Source: Candidatus Accumulibacter appositus
Lineage (GTDB): Bacteria > Pseudomonadota > Gammaproteobacteria > Burkholderiales > Rhodocyclaceae
NCBI GenBank assembly: GCA_000585055.1
Contig: JEMX01000044.1
Coordinates: 47,914 to 111,913, forward strand
DNA: 64,000 nucleotides
Reading direction: 5' to 3'
A program made the position numbers and the translations under genes. This document shows positions 1 to 8,836 of the stretch, piece by piece. The notes beneath the pieces were generated by a model. The model was given only the letters and a program-made list of their open reading frames with translations, ran no database searches and was not told where the DNA came from. How positions within the stretch are numbered: the stretch's first letter is position 1; each line of letters opens with the position of its first letter.

Positions 1-1
1 C

Positions 2-781
2 GACGCCATCGCCGATCCCGGCGAACTGGTCACCTTTCCGGTCAGGATCGACAGCACTGCCGGCCTCGAATCGGTGCAGCTGCGAATCGGCTACGACGCC
101 GCCCGCTTCGAAGTCGTCACCGTACGCCGCGGCTCGGTCAGCGGCGACTTTAGCTGGTTCATCACCGGCCAGGAACCCGGTCGGATCGTCGTCGACATGA
201 CCCGCCTCGAGGCGCTGGAGGAGGGCAGCGGCAGCTTGCTGGACATCGACCTGCGCATCAAGGCCGACGCGCTGCCCGGCGTCAGCCCCATCGATCTGCA
301 GTACGCCAGGCTGAACGACGGGCATCTGACGCTGAACGCGGTACCGCAGGTCGGCGCCGACGAGACCGACGGCCGGATCACGATCGCTGGAAGGACAGAG
401 GCGGCTGTGGCCGAACCCAGCGCCGCGCAAGCCGTCGCGACGTCAGCCGTTGCCGCAGCGGCGAGCGACGCGCGGCCGCAGACCCCACTCCTGCAGACGC
501 AAGTGCAGACGCAGCTGCAGACGTTTGACGGCGGGCGCCAGGTCGCGCCCGCTTCGAGTGACAGCCCCTGGGCTGCGCCGGTCATCGACTTGTCCGCGAG
601 TTTCTCGCTGCCGACAGCGGTCAGCGACGCCCTGGTCGCCGATGGCAAGAGCAAGCCGTGGCTGAAAGACTATCTCGGCAACGTCGGCCAGGCGCGCAAG
701 GCTTCACCGAATGCGGCGCTGAAGGTGACCATTCCGGTGTCGACGGCGGTGAGTGCTGCGAGTGGAGGGGCGCGTGCGTAG
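2..781 (+). CDS. C-terminal part of a large cohesin-like domain protein (5' end outside window)
   Basis: The reading frame is open from the left edge and ends at TAG 779-781, so only the last 259 or so residues are present. The first 110 residues alternate short beta-strand-like segments with motifs such as FPVRIDST, LRIGYD and DIDLRIKADAL, which resemble a type I/II cohesin or bacterial Ig-like fold. An Ala/Gln/Thr-rich linker follows (about residues 135-185), then a tail containing PWLKDYLGNVGQ. My recollection is that such tails end giant LEPR-XLL proteins like the one at the right edge of this window; that link is inference. No membrane anchor or PEP-CTERM signal is seen. A GTG at 74 is an internal valine, not the start. 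Confidence 0.6.
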   Translation, partial: DAIADPGELVTFPVRIDSTAGLESVQLRIGYDAARFEVVTVRRGSVSGDFSWFITGQEPGRIVVDMTRLEALEEGSGSLLDIDLRIKADALPGVSPIDLQYARLNDGHLTLNAVPQVGADETDGRITIAGRTEAAVAEPSAAQAVATSAVAAAASDARPQTPLLQTQVQTQLQTFDGGRQVAPASSDSPWAAPVIDLSASFSLPTAVSDALVADGKSKPWLKDYLGNVGQARKASPNAALKVTIPVSTAVSAASGGARA

Positions 782-1052
782 GCTGCTCGCGCCGCGTGGA
801 TTGCTGACGTTCGGCGCGTTCGGCAGGGTCGGCTGTAGCGTGCTCGTCAAGGCAAAGGGGCCGGGATCGGACACGAGTGCGAGTACCGATTGCCGTCCGG
901 GTAGCTTCTGGCCCTGGTTCCAGGGCCGGTTGCGACCTGCTGCAAGCTGTTTCTGCGCCTGCCAGCGATTACTGCTCGATGACCAATTTCGCAGCACGCC
1001 CGGAGTGCAAAAACGATCGCCTGTTGTTCAACCCTGATTTGAAGGAGATTCG
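782..1052. other. Intergenic gap with an 8-bp-arm palindrome
   Basis: No convincing gene is seen. Open frames here have a composition unlike the flanking genes and no ribosome site. A perfect inverted repeat, GGCCCTGG-TT-CCAGGGCC, lies at 910-927 and could act as a weak hairpin ending the upstream transcript, but no T-run follows. I found no clear sigma-54 or sigma-70 promoter for the downstream PEP-CTERM gene. Confidence 0.35.
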
Positions 1053-1613
1053 ATGAAGATCGGTGCTTCTGCGCGTGCACTAGCGATGTGCGCTTTCGTC
1101 CTGGCGGCGATTCCGGCTGGCGCCGCGCCGTTTTCAATAATCAGTACACCGACGAGCGGTCAGCGTGGCCAGCCGATCACCATCTCCTTGTTCGACAGCG
1201 CCGTGAGCAACCTGGAAGCGGCAGATTTCTGGCTCACCTTCGACTCCGCTGTTTTCAGCGATTTCAGCGCTTCGCCAGGCTCCGCGACGAGCGGTTTCTC
1301 TCTGGCTGCGGGAAATCCGGTGTCGGCTGGCGGTAGCCTGTTGCAGGTGGACTTGAGTCTGGCAATCAACCTTGGCCTGCCGGTCGATGGGGTGGCGGGC
1401 ACCCTGGTGGACGTCGATTTCCTAATCAAGCCTGATGCGCCACTGGCTGATTCCGAGCTGGTCTTTGAGGCCAAGCCGTTTTCCGACTACGCCATTCCCA
1501 GAACGGCAGGAAGGGTCAACGTAATGGGAGGATCTGTTCCCGAACCCATTTCGTCGATGCTGGTCGGTATGGCGCTTCTGACCCTCGGGGTTCTTCGCCG
1601 TCGGCGAACGTGA
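1053..1613 (+). CDS. Small secreted cohesin-like PEP-CTERM protein
   Basis: The 186-residue product has an N-terminal signal peptide (about residues 1-24, ending in GAA-type residues), a single cohesin-like beta domain (about 25-155) and a textbook PEP-CTERM sorting signal: VPEP, then a hydrophobic stretch and a terminal RRRRT. PEP-CTERM proteins are exported by Sec and then processed by an exosortase, usually in EPS-producing Gram-negative bacteria. The start is supported by GAAGGAG just upstream. The domain resembles the one in the truncated protein to the left, so the two may be related by duplication or work together. No exosortase gene is in the window. The specific function is unknown. 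Confidence 0.82.
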   Translation: MKIGASARALAMCAFVLAAIPAGAAPFSIISTPTSGQRGQPITISLFDSAVSNLEAADFWLTFDSAVFSDFSASPGSATSGFSLAAGNPVSAGGSLLQVDLSLAINLGLPVDGVAGTLVDVDFLIKPDAPLADSELVFEAKPFSDYAIPRTAGRVNVMGGSVPEPISSMLVGMALLTLGVLRRRRT

Positions 1614-1703
1614 AAGGCAAGGGGGCATAGGCAAGGGGCGACCTTGTCGATGCTTGAGCGAGAGAAGAAGCTTTCTTTATACGATCCATGGAGGGAGATA
1701 GCC

Positions 1704-2015
1704 ATGAACAAAGCGAGTCAAGAGGAAGTCACCCAGATGGCCGATGAAGGTCCGGTAGCGGAGCCGAAGCAGCGGATCAAGTGGCAGACGGAAGGCCTGA
1801 AGAGCTCGTACGCCAACTTCGCCAATGCCAACTGCACGCGCGAAGAAGTGGTGCTGAACTTCGGCGTGAACAATGGTTGGGACCGAGCACAGCCGGAAGT
1901 CGAAATCCAGCTGGGGCATCGCATCATGCTCAGTCCATTTGCCGCCAAGCGCCTGGCGACCATGCTTGCGCAACTGATCGCCGAGTATGAGGGTCGCTAC
2001 GGCGAGTTGAAGTAG
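1704..2015 (+). CDS. DUF3467 family protein
   Basis: This is a 103-residue cytoplasmic protein of unknown function. It contains the conserved core of the DUF3467 family: YANFANANCTREEVVLNFG, then a segment ending in HRIMLSPFAAKRLATML and a short C-terminal helix. I chose ATG 1704 because GAGGGAG at 1691-1697 sits six bases upstream. A longer frame from 1644 would add 20 residues with no ribosome site and no family similarity. It lies between a PEP-CTERM gene and convergent guaA and appears monocistronic. Family members are widespread in Proteobacteria and Planctomycetes; no role can be read from the context. Confidence 0.75.
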   Translation: MNKASQEEVTQMADEGPVAEPKQRIKWQTEGLKSSYANFANANCTREEVVLNFGVNNGWDRAQPEVEIQLGHRIMLSPFAAKRLATMLAQLIAEYEGRYGELK

Positions 2016-2040
2016 TGATGCGGCGGCTAGTTGGGGCTGA

Positions 2041-3606
2041 CTATTCCCACTCAATCGTCGCCGGCGGCTTGCCCGAGATGTCGTAGACGACGCGGTTGAT
2101 ACCGCGCACTTCGTTGATGATCCGGTTCGAGACCTTGCCGAGCAGGCTGTGCGGCAGTTCGGCCCATTGCGCGGTCATGAAGTCCTGCGTTTCGACGGCG
2201 CGCAGGGCGACGACGTATTCGTAGGTGCGACCGTCGCCCATGACGCCGACCGACTTGACCGGCAGGAAGACGGCGAAGGCCTGGCTGGTTTTCTCGTACC
2301 AGCCGGCGGCACGCAGCTCGTCGATGAAAATGGCGTCGGCGCGGCGCAGCAGGTCGGCGAATTCGGGCTTCACTTCGCCGAGGATGCGCACCCCGAGGCC
2401 GGGGCCGGGGAAGGGGTGGCGATAGACCATGTCGTGGGCCAGGCCGAGGGCGACGCCGAGTTCGCGGACTTCGTCCTTGAACAGCTCGCGCAGCGGTTCG
2501 AGCAGCTTCAGATTGAGTTCCTCGGGCAGGCCGCCGACATTGTGGTGGCTCTTGATGGTGTGCGCTTTCTTGGTCTTGGCGCCGGCGGACTCGATTACGT
2601 CGGGGTAGATGGTTCCCTGCGCCAGCCACTTGGCATTGCCGAGCTTGGCGGCCTCGACCTGGAAGACCTCGACGAACTCGCGGCCGATGATCTTGCGCTT
2701 CTGCTCGGGATCGGAAACGCCCTGCAGGTGGCCCATGAACTGCGCAGTGGCATCGACATGCACCACCTTGACGCCGAGATTGCGGGCAAAGGTGTGCATC
2801 ACCTGCTCGGCTTCGTTGAGGCGCAGCAGGCCGTTGTCGACGAAGACGCAGGTCAGCTGGTCGCCGATCGCGCGGTGGATCAGCGCGGCGGCTACCGACG
2901 AGTCGACGCCACCCGAGAGGCCGAGGATGACTTCCTCCTGGCCGACCTGCGCGCGAATCCGCTCGACCGCTTCGCCGACATAGTCGGGCATGTTCCAGTC
3001 GTGGCCGCAGCCGCAGATGTCGCGCACGAAGCGACCGAGGATGTCCTTGCCCTTGAGGGTGTGGGTCACTTCGGGATGGAACTGCACCGCGTAGAGCTTG
3101 CGCGCTTCGTCGGCCATGGCGGCAATCGGCGTCGACGGGTTGCTGCCGATCACCTTGAAGCCTGGGGGCAGGGTGGTGACCTTGTCGCCATGGCTCATCC
3201 AGACGTCGAGCAGCCCGTGCCCTTCGCCGTTGCGTCGGTCCTCGATGCCCCTGAACAGTTCGGAGTGGCCGCGGGCGCGCATTTCGGCATAGCCGAACTC
3301 GCGGCTGTTCGAGCTTTCGACGCTGCCGCCCAACTGGGCTGCCATCAGATGCATGCCGTAGCAGATGCCGAGCACCGGCACGCCCAGTTCGAAGACCACT
3401 TGCGGGGCTTGGAAGTCCTCGACAGCGTAGACCGAATTGGGGCCGCCGGAGAGGATGATTCCCTGTGGCTGGAAGTCGCGGATGAATTCCTCGGAGACGT
3501 CGTAGGGATGCAGTTCGCAGTAAACCTGCTGCTCGCGGACGCGGCGGGCAATCAGCTGTGCAACCTGCGAACCGAAGTCGAGGATCAGGATTCTCTGGTG
3601 GGACAT
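2041..3606 (-). CDS. guaA: GMP synthase (glutamine-hydrolysing)
   Basis: GuaA converts XMP to GMP with glutamine and ATP, the last step of guanine nucleotide synthesis, in the cytoplasm. The 521-residue length is normal. The N-terminal class I glutamine amidotransferase domain (about 1-200) carries the nucleophile motif GICYGM and the HPEV histidine. The ATP pyrophosphatase domain carries the PP-loop SGGVDSS (about 230), followed by the dimerisation domain ending in PPATIEWE. It lies 58 bases downstream of guaB on the same strand, separated by a GC-rich hairpin (3627-3645), so the two probably form the usual guaBA operon. Confidence 0.97.
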   Translation of the reverse strand: MSHQRILILDFGSQVAQLIARRVREQQVYCELHPYDVSEEFIRDFQPQGIILSGGPNSVYAVEDFQAPQVVFELGVPVLGICYGMHLMAAQLGGSVESSNSREFGYAEMRARGHSELFRGIEDRRNGEGHGLLDVWMSHGDKVTTLPPGFKVIGSNPSTPIAAMADEARKLYAVQFHPEVTHTLKGKDILGRFVRDICGCGHDWNMPDYVGEAVERIRAQVGQEEVILGLSGGVDSSVAAALIHRAIGDQLTCVFVDNGLLRLNEAEQVMHTFARNLGVKVVHVDATAQFMGHLQGVSDPEQKRKIIGREFVEVFQVEAAKLGNAKWLAQGTIYPDVIESAGAKTKKAHTIKSHHNVGGLPEELNLKLLEPLRELFKDEVRELGVALGLAHDMVYRHPFPGPGLGVRILGEVKPEFADLLRRADAIFIDELRAAGWYEKTSQAFAVFLPVKSVGVMGDGRTYEYVVALRAVETQDFMTAQWAELPHSLLGKVSNRIINEVRGINRVVYDISGKPPATIEWE

Positions 3607-3626
3607 GGCGACGCCTCAAATGAAGC

Positions 3627-3645
3627 GGGCGGCCCGCAGCCGCCC
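3627..3645 (-). terminator. Hairpin between guaB and guaA
   Basis: A perfect seven-base-pair stem, GGGCGGC/GCCGCCC with a five-base loop, fills most of the guaB-guaA gap. No T-run follows in the direction of transcription, so it is more likely a partial terminator or mRNA-stabilising element than a full stop. Confidence 0.35.
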
Positions 3646-3664
3646 GTGAATCGTCGATCGATGC

Positions 3665-5125
3665 TCAATCGACGTGGTAGTTGGGAGCTTCCTTGGTGAT
3701 CTGTACATCATGGACGTGCGACTCGCGGACGCCCGCCGACGAGATCTGGACGAAGGTTGCCCGCTCGTGCATTTCGGCGATCGTCCGGCAGCCGAGGTAG
3801 CCCATCGACGAGCGCAGGCCGCCCATCAATTGATGAATCACTGCCAGCACCGAGCCTTTGTAGGGAACGCGGCCTTCGATACCTTCGGGGACCAGTTTGT
3901 CGACGTTGGCCGTTGCGTCCTGGAAATAGCGGTCGGCAGCGCCGGCCGCCATGGCCCCGATCGAACCCATGCCGCGGTAGGACTTGTAGGAGCGTCCCTG
4001 GAATAGCTCGACTTCGCCGGGGGCTTCCTCGGTGCCGGCGAAGAGGCCGCCGAGCATCACCGCGTTGCCGCCAGCGGCAATCGCCTTCGAGATGTCGCCA
4101 GAGTAGCGAATCCCACCATCGGCGATCATCGGCACGCCAATGTCCTTGAGGACATCGTGGACGTTCTGGATGGCCGTGATCTGCGGCACACCGACGCCGG
4201 CGACGATGCGCGTGGTGCAGATCGAGCCCGGACCGATGCCCACCTTGACGCCATCGGCACCGTGATCGACCATCGCCAGCGCCGCTTCGGCGGTGGCGAT
4301 GTTGCCGCCGATCACTTCGACGTCCGGGAAGTTCTTCTTGATCCACTTGACGCGGTCGAGCACGCCCTGCGAATGGCCGTGCGCGGTATCGACGACCAGG
4401 ACATCGACGCCCGCCTCGGCGAGCAGTTCGACGCGTTCTTCGGTGCCCGGACCGACGCCGACGGCGGCGCCGGCACGCAGGCGTCCGGAAGCGTCCTTGC
4501 TGGCGTTCGGGTGTTCGGTGGTCTTGATGATGTCCTTGACGGTAATCAGGCCGCGCAATTCGAAAGCGTCGTTGATGACCACCACGCGTTCGAGGCGGTG
4601 CTTATGGATCACCGCCTTGCCTTCCTCGATGGTGGCCCCCTCGGGGACCGTCACCAGTCGATGCTGAGGCGTCATGATATTGCTGACCGGCTGGTCGAGT
4701 TCGGTTTCGAAGCGCAGGTCGCGGTTGGTGACGATGCCGACGACCACCCGGCCATCGAGCACCGGTACGCCGGAGATCTTGTGCAGGGTGGTCAGCGCCA
4801 GCACGTCACGCACGGACATCTTTGGGGATACGGTAATCGGATCCTTGAGGATTCCGGATTCGAAACGCTTGACCTTGGCGACTTCGGCCGCCTGCCCCTT
4901 CGGGCTGAGGTTCTTGTGCACTATTCCGATGCCGCCTTCCTGCGCCAGGGCGATGGCTAGGCGCGCCTCGGTGACGGTGTCCATGGCTGCCGAAACGAGT
5001 GGCAGGTTGAGGCTGATGTTGCGCGTCAAACGCGTCTTGAGCGTGACGTCGCGCGGCATTACGGAAGAATGGGCGGGAACGAGGAGCACGTCGTCGAACG
5101 TCAGCGCCCGTTGGATTAAACGCAT
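3665..5125 (-). CDS. guaB: Inosine-5'-monophosphate dehydrogenase
   Basis: GuaB oxidises IMP to XMP with NAD+, the committed step to guanine nucleotides. The 486-residue protein shows the full family architecture: a TIM barrel starting [14 protein letters not shown], two CBS domains inserted at about residues 95-210, the catalytic loop [10 protein letters not shown] with its cysteine, and the C-terminal flap and [11 protein letters not shown] motif. ATG 5125 gives the standard N-terminus [10 protein letters not shown]; the open frame extends 38 codons further upstream but runs through a strong promoter. It is first in an operon with guaA. Confidence 0.97.
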   Translation of the reverse strand: MRLIQRALTFDDVLLVPAHSSVMPRDVTLKTRLTRNISLNLPLVSAAMDTVTEARLAIALAQEGGIGIVHKNLSPKGQAAEVAKVKRFESGILKDPITVSPKMSVRDVLALTTLHKISGVPVLDGRVVVGIVTNRDLRFETELDQPVSNIMTPQHRLVTVPEGATIEEGKAVIHKHRLERVVVINDAFELRGLITVKDIIKTTEHPNASKDASGRLRAGAAVGVGPGTEERVELLAEAGVDVLVVDTAHGHSQGVLDRVKWIKKNFPDVEVIGGNIATAEAALAMVDHGADGVKVGIGPGSICTTRIVAGVGVPQITAIQNVHDVLKDIGVPMIADGGIRYSGDISKAIAAGGNAVMLGGLFAGTEEAPGEVELFQGRSYKSYRGMGSIGAMAAGAADRYFQDATANVDKLVPEGIEGRVPYKGSVLAVIHQLMGGLRSSMGYLGCRTIAEMHERATFVQISSAGVRESHVHDVQITKEAPNYHVD

Positions 5126-5130
5126 AGCCT

Positions 5131-5158
5131 TTGATCCGAGGTCACAAAAACGTATTAT
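5131..5158 (+). promoter_or_regulatory. Candidate promoter for the DUF4124 gene
   Basis: TTGATC at 5131-5136 and TATTAT at 5153-5158 are separated by 16 bases and precede the DUF4124 start by about 30 bases. The -10 element shares bases with the guaB -10 on the other strand. Confidence 0.35.
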
Positions 5159-5182
5159 ACAGCTTGCTCCCTCACCGCTGAA
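5154..5182 (-). promoter_or_regulatory. Sigma-70-type promoter for guaBA
   Basis: Reading the minus strand, a perfect TATAAT (plus-strand 5154-5159) lies 17 bases downstream of TTCAGC (5177-5182), 28 bases before the guaB ATG. The -10 is consensus and the -35 matches three of six positions. The plus-strand overlap with the DUF4124 promoter suggests the two divergent promoters compete. Confidence 0.55.
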
Positions 5183-5187
5183 CGCCC

Positions 5188-5631
5188 ATGAAGCGCATTG
5201 CTCTTGCTGCCGCGACGCTGCTTGCCGCCATTGCTGCACAGGCGCAGATTTATCAATGGCAGGATGAAAACAACAAGACGGTGATCTCCGACCGACCGCC
5301 TATCGGGAAGGTCAAGGGGGCGCGCCAGATCGAAGCCGATGCCCCGCCGGAGGGTGGCGCAAACGGCAAGACGCTGGCTGACCGCGAGATGGAGTTTCGC
5401 AAACGCGAGAAGGAAGCGCGGGAAGGCGCCGATCAGGCCGCCAAGGATCAGCGTCTGGCGGCGCAGAAAAAGGAGGACTGCGAGAACGCGCGTCGCTCGC
5501 TGAATGCTCTGGAGTCTGGCGAGCGTGTGGCGATGCGCGACAGCAAGGGCGAACGCTATTATCTCGACGACGCGCAACGCGCGCAGGAGATCGCCAAGTT
5601 GCGCGAGGACATGCAAGCCAGCTGCCAGTGA
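5188..5631 (+). CDS. DUF4124 domain-containing secreted/periplasmic protein
   Basis: The 147-residue product has a short signal peptide (residues 1-20, ending AAQAQ), then the DUF4124 core [18 protein letters not shown], then a charged, coiled-coil-like region rich in Lys, Glu and Arg. This is the usual build of small DUF4124 proteins of beta- and gammaproteobacteria, whose role is unknown. It is divergent from guaB with only 62 bases between the starts, and convergent with ratB downstream. Confidence 0.82.
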   Translation: MKRIALAAATLLAAIAAQAQIYQWQDENNKTVISDRPPIGKVKGARQIEADAPPEGGANGKTLADREMEFRKREKEAREGADQAAKDQRLAAQKKEDCENARRSLNALESGERVAMRDSKGERYYLDDAQRAQEIAKLREDMQASCQ

Positions 5632-5661
5632 GCAAGGAAGAGCCGCTGCGCTGCGGTAACG

Positions 5662-5682
5662 CCGGCAAGTAAGCTTTGCCGG
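5662..5682. terminator. Bidirectional hairpin between convergent genes
   Basis: CCGGCAA and TTGCCGG form a perfect seven-base-pair stem around a seven-base loop, between the stop of the DUF4124 gene and the stop of ratB. No T-tract is present on either side. Confidence 0.4.
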
Positions 5683-5692
5683 TCGCCCGAGG

Positions 5693-6019
5693 CTACTCGC
5701 CTTCTCCTGCGCCTTTTTTCATGACCTTGCCTTCGGCGGCACGTTGCTTGCGCACTTCTTTCGGATCGGCAATCAGCGGTCGGTAGATTTCAACGCGGTC
5801 CTGATCGCGTAGCGCTGCGTCGGGCTTGGTGAGTTTGCCGAAAATGCCGATCTTGTTCTTGGCGAGGTCGATTTCCGGGTGCTTCGGCAGTAGTCCGGAC
5901 GCTTCAATCGCCTGTCGCACCGTGCTGCCCTCTGCGAGCTGCAGGCGGACCAATTGTTGCTTGTCCGGCAAGGCGTAGATCACCTCGATGCCGAGTAGCT
6001 CAGGCACGGGGCAGGCCAT
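5693..6019 (-). CDS. ratB: RnfH/RatB family protein
   Basis: This 108-residue protein belongs to the RnfH (UPF0125) family with a ubiquitin-like beta-grasp fold: EVIYALPDKQQLVRLQL, the GSTVRQAIEASGLL helix, and the C-terminal RVEIYRPLIADPKEVRKQRA motif. The basic tail is typical. It overlaps ratA by 20 bases on the same strand, so the two are translationally coupled. The pair opposite smpB is conserved in many Proteobacteria. RatB was first named as an antitoxin partner, but its biochemical role is not settled. Confidence 0.88.
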   Translation of the reverse strand: MACPVPELLGIEVIYALPDKQQLVRLQLAEGSTVRQAIEASGLLPKHPEIDLAKNKIGIFGKLTKPDAALRDQDRVEIYRPLIADPKEVRKQRAAEGKVMKKGAGEGE

Positions 6020-6443
6020 GCACTTCGTTGGCGCGTTTCACGAAGGCATCGACGAAAGTGTTGGCGATCTGGCTGAAAACCGGACCAATGACTTTCTCGA
6101 ACATCTTGCTGGAGAACTCGTACGACAGCTGGAACTCGATCTTGCAGGCGTAGTCGGCCAGGGGCTTGAAGCGCCACAGGCCCTCAAGGCGGCGAAACGG
6201 GCCATCAACGAGGTGGATTCTCATCCACTGCGGCGACTCCTTGTCGTTCTCGGTGGTGAAGTGCGAAGTCACGTTGCGGTAATTGATGTGCAGCGTGGCG
6301 ACGGTTCTCTGCTCGTCGCGAAACTCGCAGCGCGTCTGGCTGCACCAGGGTAGAAACTGCGGATAGTCCTCGACACGGTCGACGAGGTCGAACATCTGCT
6401 GCGATGATCGTTCGATGAGCACCGATTTCTTCACCATGGCCAT
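6000..6443 (-). CDS. ratA: RatA family ribosome-associating protein (SRPBCC fold)
   Basis: The 147-residue protein is a START/SRPBCC family member of the RatA/Coq10 group, with motifs [27 protein letters not shown] split around residues 8-34 and a C-terminal helix ending [10 protein letters not shown]. In E. coli RatA was reported to bind 50S subunits and block 70S formation; Coq10 homologues bind quinones. Which activity applies here cannot be read from sequence. It is divergent from smpB with about 90 bases between, the usual arrangement. Confidence 0.88.
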   Translation of the reverse strand: MAMVKKSVLIERSSQQMFDLVDRVEDYPQFLPWCSQTRCEFRDEQRTVATLHINYRNVTSHFTTENDKESPQWMRIHLVDGPFRRLEGLWRFKPLADYACKIEFQLSYEFSSKMFEKVIGPVFSQIANTFVDAFVKRANEVHGLPRA

Positions 6444-6532
6444 CCTCTGCCGTACCCCGTGAATCCTGTAGAATCGAACATTCTAGCATCGCACGTTCCT
6501 GCCCACACCCCAATTTCCCGAGAAAAGGCACC

Positions 6533-6979
6533 ATGAGCATTGTCGCCAACAAGAAGGCTTTTCATGACTACTTCATAGAAGAGAAGGTCGAGGCGGGCTT
6601 GGTGTTGGAAGGCTGGGAAGTGAAGGCGATCCGCGCTGGCCGGGCGAGCATCAAGGAAGCCTATGTGGTTGTCCGCAAAGGCGAAGTCTTCCTCTTCGGA
6701 ATGCACATCACGCCGCTGATGGCCGCATCGACGCACGTCAAGCCGGACGCGGTGCGCACCCGCAAGCTGCTCTTGCACGCCAGGCAGATCAGCAAGATGA
6801 TCGGCCAGGTCGAACGCGCGGGCTATACGCTGCTGCCGATCGACCTGCATTTCCAGCGCGGCCGCATCAAGGTCGAAATTGGTCTGGCAAAAGGCAAGAA
6901 GCAGTACGACAAGCGGCAAGCCGACAAAGACCGTGACTGGGTGCGCGAGAAGGCGCGCCTGATGCGCGCCAAAGTCTAG
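6533..6979 (+). CDS. smpB: SsrA-binding protein SmpB
   Basis: SmpB binds tmRNA and is needed for trans-translation rescue of stalled ribosomes. The 148-residue length is normal. Diagnostic motifs are [26 protein letters not shown], the internal [14 protein letters not shown] and the basic C-terminal tail beginning [10 protein letters not shown] that enters the decoding centre. ATG 6533 follows AGAAAAGG. The tmRNA gene itself is not in the window. The neighbouring ratAB genes on the opposite strand match the conserved context. Confidence 0.96.
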   Translation: MSIVANKKAFHDYFIEEKVEAGLVLEGWEVKAIRAGRASIKEAYVVVRKGEVFLFGMHITPLMAASTHVKPDAVRTRKLLLHARQISKMIGQVERAGYTLLPIDLHFQRGRIKVEIGLAKGKKQYDKRQADKDRDWVREKARLMRAKV

Positions 6980-7037
6980 GCGCCTGGGTAGGTGCGCGGC
7001 GCCGGCAGTGCGCGGTCGCCGGTCGCGCCCTTTTACG

Positions 7038-7790
7038 TCAACTGAGGTGGCGCAAAGAGCGCTGCTGTCGCTGCTCGGAATCGGCGGCTTCTTCGAGTCG
7101 CTGGCGGACGAAGTTGATGTGCGTTTGCGCCGCCAGGCGAGCAGATTCGGGCTCGCGGGCGCGAATCGCGTTGCGGATTGCCAGATGTTGCGCCATCAGT
7201 TGCCGCCCGGTTTCCGCACTCACCGCGATCTCGCGCAGGTTGCGACGCACGTGTTCGTGCAGCAGGCGTAGCACACTCCCCACCAGATGGCCGAACAGCA
7301 GGTTGTGTGCCAATTCTGCGATGGTCAGATGAAAAGCCACATCGGCAGCGACCTGGGCACTGCGATCGTCCTCGCCGTAGGCGGCGTCGAGCTTCGCGTA
7401 TGCTTGTTCCAGGCGCTGCAGATCTTCGTCGGTTGCCCGTTGCGCCGCGAGTTCGGCGGCCGAGGCTTCGATCAGATAGCGAAATTCGAGCACGTCGTCC
7501 TGCAGGCAGGGATGTTGCTCGATCAGCTGCTGCCAGGGATCCGCAAAGCTGGCCTCAAGCCGGTCGGTGACGTAGGTGCCGCCACCATGACGACTGACCA
7601 GCAGGTCGCGCGAGACGAGCTTCTTGATCGCTTCCCGCAGTGAAGGGCGGGAGACGCCGAGTTCGCTTGCCAGCTCGCGTTCGGCAGGCAGGCGGTCGCC
7701 GGGTTTGAGGGAGCCCTCCAGGATGCGCGTCTCGATCTGATGGGCGACGGCGTCGGGAATGCGCGGGAGCTTGAGCTTGGCATAGTTCAT
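7038..7790 (-). CDS. FCD-domain GntR family regulator, LldR/PdhR-like
   Basis: The 250-residue protein has an N-terminal winged helix (about residues 10-75) with the recognition segment SELGVSRPSLREAIKKL and a C-terminal FCD ligand-binding domain (about 95-230) whose metal-binding pattern includes DVAFHLTIAELAHN and a later conserved HLAIRNAI. It is divergent from lutACB, and two TGGT-N3-ACCA palindromes typical of LldR/PdhR-type operators lie between the genes. This supports a role as lactate-responsive repressor of the lut genes and possibly of itself. The effector is inferred from neighbours, not seen. Confidence 0.85.
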   Translation of the reverse strand: MNYAKLKLPRIPDAVAHQIETRILEGSLKPGDRLPAERELASELGVSRPSLREAIKKLVSRDLLVSRHGGGTYVTDRLEASFADPWQQLIEQHPCLQDDVLEFRYLIEASAAELAAQRATDEDLQRLEQAYAKLDAAYGEDDRSAQVAADVAFHLTIAELAHNLLFGHLVGSVLRLLHEHVRRNLREIAVSAETGRQLMAQHLAIRNAIRAREPESARLAAQTHINFVRQRLEEAADSEQRQQRSLRHLS

Positions 7791-7841
7791 GCTGATCTGT
7801 TGAAGTCCTTGGCTTGTTGGCCAAAATTACTGCACCGTTAA

Positions 7842-7856
7842 AGTGGTATTACCAGT
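7842..7856. promoter_or_regulatory. LldR/PdhR-type operator 1
   Basis: AGTGGTATTACCAGT contains TGGT-N3-ACCA, the core of LldR and PdhR operators (ATTGGTNNNACCAAT). It lies 51 bases upstream of the regulator start and is centred 169 bases from operator 2, close to 16 helical turns, so DNA looping between the two is possible. Confidence 0.6.
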
Positions 7857-7973
7857 CGGTTTCGTCAGGAAGTCCGCAGCTTCGCGGCTTCTTTTCCAGC
7901 CCTGAGCATCCGCCCGCAAGTTTAACCTCATAGGGTTACGAATTGCGGGTAATGCCCAGGGTGCGCCAGGAGA

Positions 7974-8002
7974 TTGACAAAGGAACGGGCTGCAATTAGT
8001 GT
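7974..8002 (+). promoter_or_regulatory. Promoter of the lutACB operon
   Basis: A perfect -35 TTGACA at 7974-7979 is followed after 17 bases by TAGTGT at 7997-8002, a weak -10. Transcription would begin near 8009, inside operator 2. Confidence 0.5.
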
Positions 8003-8010
8003 ATGGGGCA

Positions 8011-8025
8011 ATTGGTCTTACCACT
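8011..8025. promoter_or_regulatory. LldR/PdhR-type operator 2
   Basis: ATTGGTCTTACCACT matches the ATTGGTNNNACCAAT consensus except near its right end. It overlaps the predicted transcription start of lutA, where bound repressor would block initiation. Its position also argues against the longer lutA reading frame from 8003. Confidence 0.65.
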
Positions 8026-8053
8026 TTTTCCGATGCGAGCACAGGAGACAGCC

Positions 8054-8836
8054 ATGGATGCAGCAGGCAGCCGCCACTACCCGGACAAGCCGGCCAAGGT
8101 CTACCTCTTCGGGACCTGTCTGATTGATATGTTTTGCCCGGAGGCGGGCATGAGCGCCGTGCACTTGCTCGAACGCGAAGGAATCGAGGTGCTGTTTCCT
8201 GCCGACCAGACCTGCTGCGGGCAACCGGCGCACAGCAGTGGCTTTCCCGAGCAGGCGCGCGCCGTCGCCCGTGCGCAGTTGGGCTTATTTCCGGAGCCGT
8301 GGCCGGTGATCGTTCCGTCCGGTTCCTGCGCCGGCACCATGCGCCACCATTATCCCGAGATGTTTGCCGACGATCCGCAGCTGCAGGCCAAGGCGAGCGC
8401 GCTTGCCGAGCGGGTGTTCGAACTCAGCGAGTTTCTCGTGCATGTCGCCAGGGTAAGTCTGGCAGACCGGGGCGCGCCGGCACGTGTTGCCTTGCACACT
8501 TCATGTGCGGCGCGCCGCGAGATGGGTACGCACGAGCACGGGCGCGCGTTGCTGGCGCAGCTGGGGGCCGTGGAAGTGGTGTTGCACGAACACGAGTCGG
8601 AGTGTTGCGGCTTCGGGGGCACGTTCTCGCTCAAACACCCGGCCATCTCGTCGGCGATGGCTGGCGACAAGGTCGACGCGCTCAAGGAGACCGGTGCCGA
8701 GACTTTCCTGTCCGCTGACTGCGGCTGCATGCTCAGCCTGAACCATACCCTGCAGAAACAGCGTGACGGTTTTCAGGGGCAGCACCTGGCGACTTTCCTG
8801 TGGCAGCGGACGAGTGGCGAAGGAGGGCAGCAATGA
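8054..8836 (+). CDS. lutA: L-lactate oxidation Fe-S oxidoreductase subunit LutA
   Basis: LutA is the cysteine-rich CCG-domain subunit of the LutABC (LldEFG) complex that oxidises L-lactate to pyruvate. The 260-residue product has two CCG motifs, CCGQP near residue 55 and ECCGFGG near residue 183, with associated upstream cysteines (LFGTCLID; LHTSCAARRE) that bind an iron-sulfur or heterodisulfide-type centre. ATG 8054 follows AGGAG at 8043-8047; a start at 8003 would place the operator inside the gene. The stop overlaps the lutC start (ATGA at 8833-8836). Confidence 0.92.
   Translation: MDAAGSRHYPDKPAKVYLFGTCLIDMFCPEAGMSAVHLLEREGIEVLFPADQTCCGQPAHSSGFPEQARAVARAQLGLFPEPWPVIVPSGSCAGTMRHHYPEMFADDPQLQAKASALAERVFELSEFLVHVARVSLADRGAPARVALHTSCAARREMGTHEHGRALLAQLGAVEVVLHEHESECCGFGGTFSLKHPAISSAMAGDKVDALKETGAETFLSADCGCMLSLNHTLQKQRDGFQGQHLATFLWQRTSGEGGQQ

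Noticed and set aside
753..1037. A 94-codon plus-strand frame between the first two genes
   Set aside because: It overlaps the end of the upstream gene and has no ribosome site or recognisable motif.
2051..3699. Long frames overlapping guaA on both strands
   Set aside because: They are shadows of the strongly supported GMP synthase gene, with repetitive Arg/Pro or Ala/Asp content.
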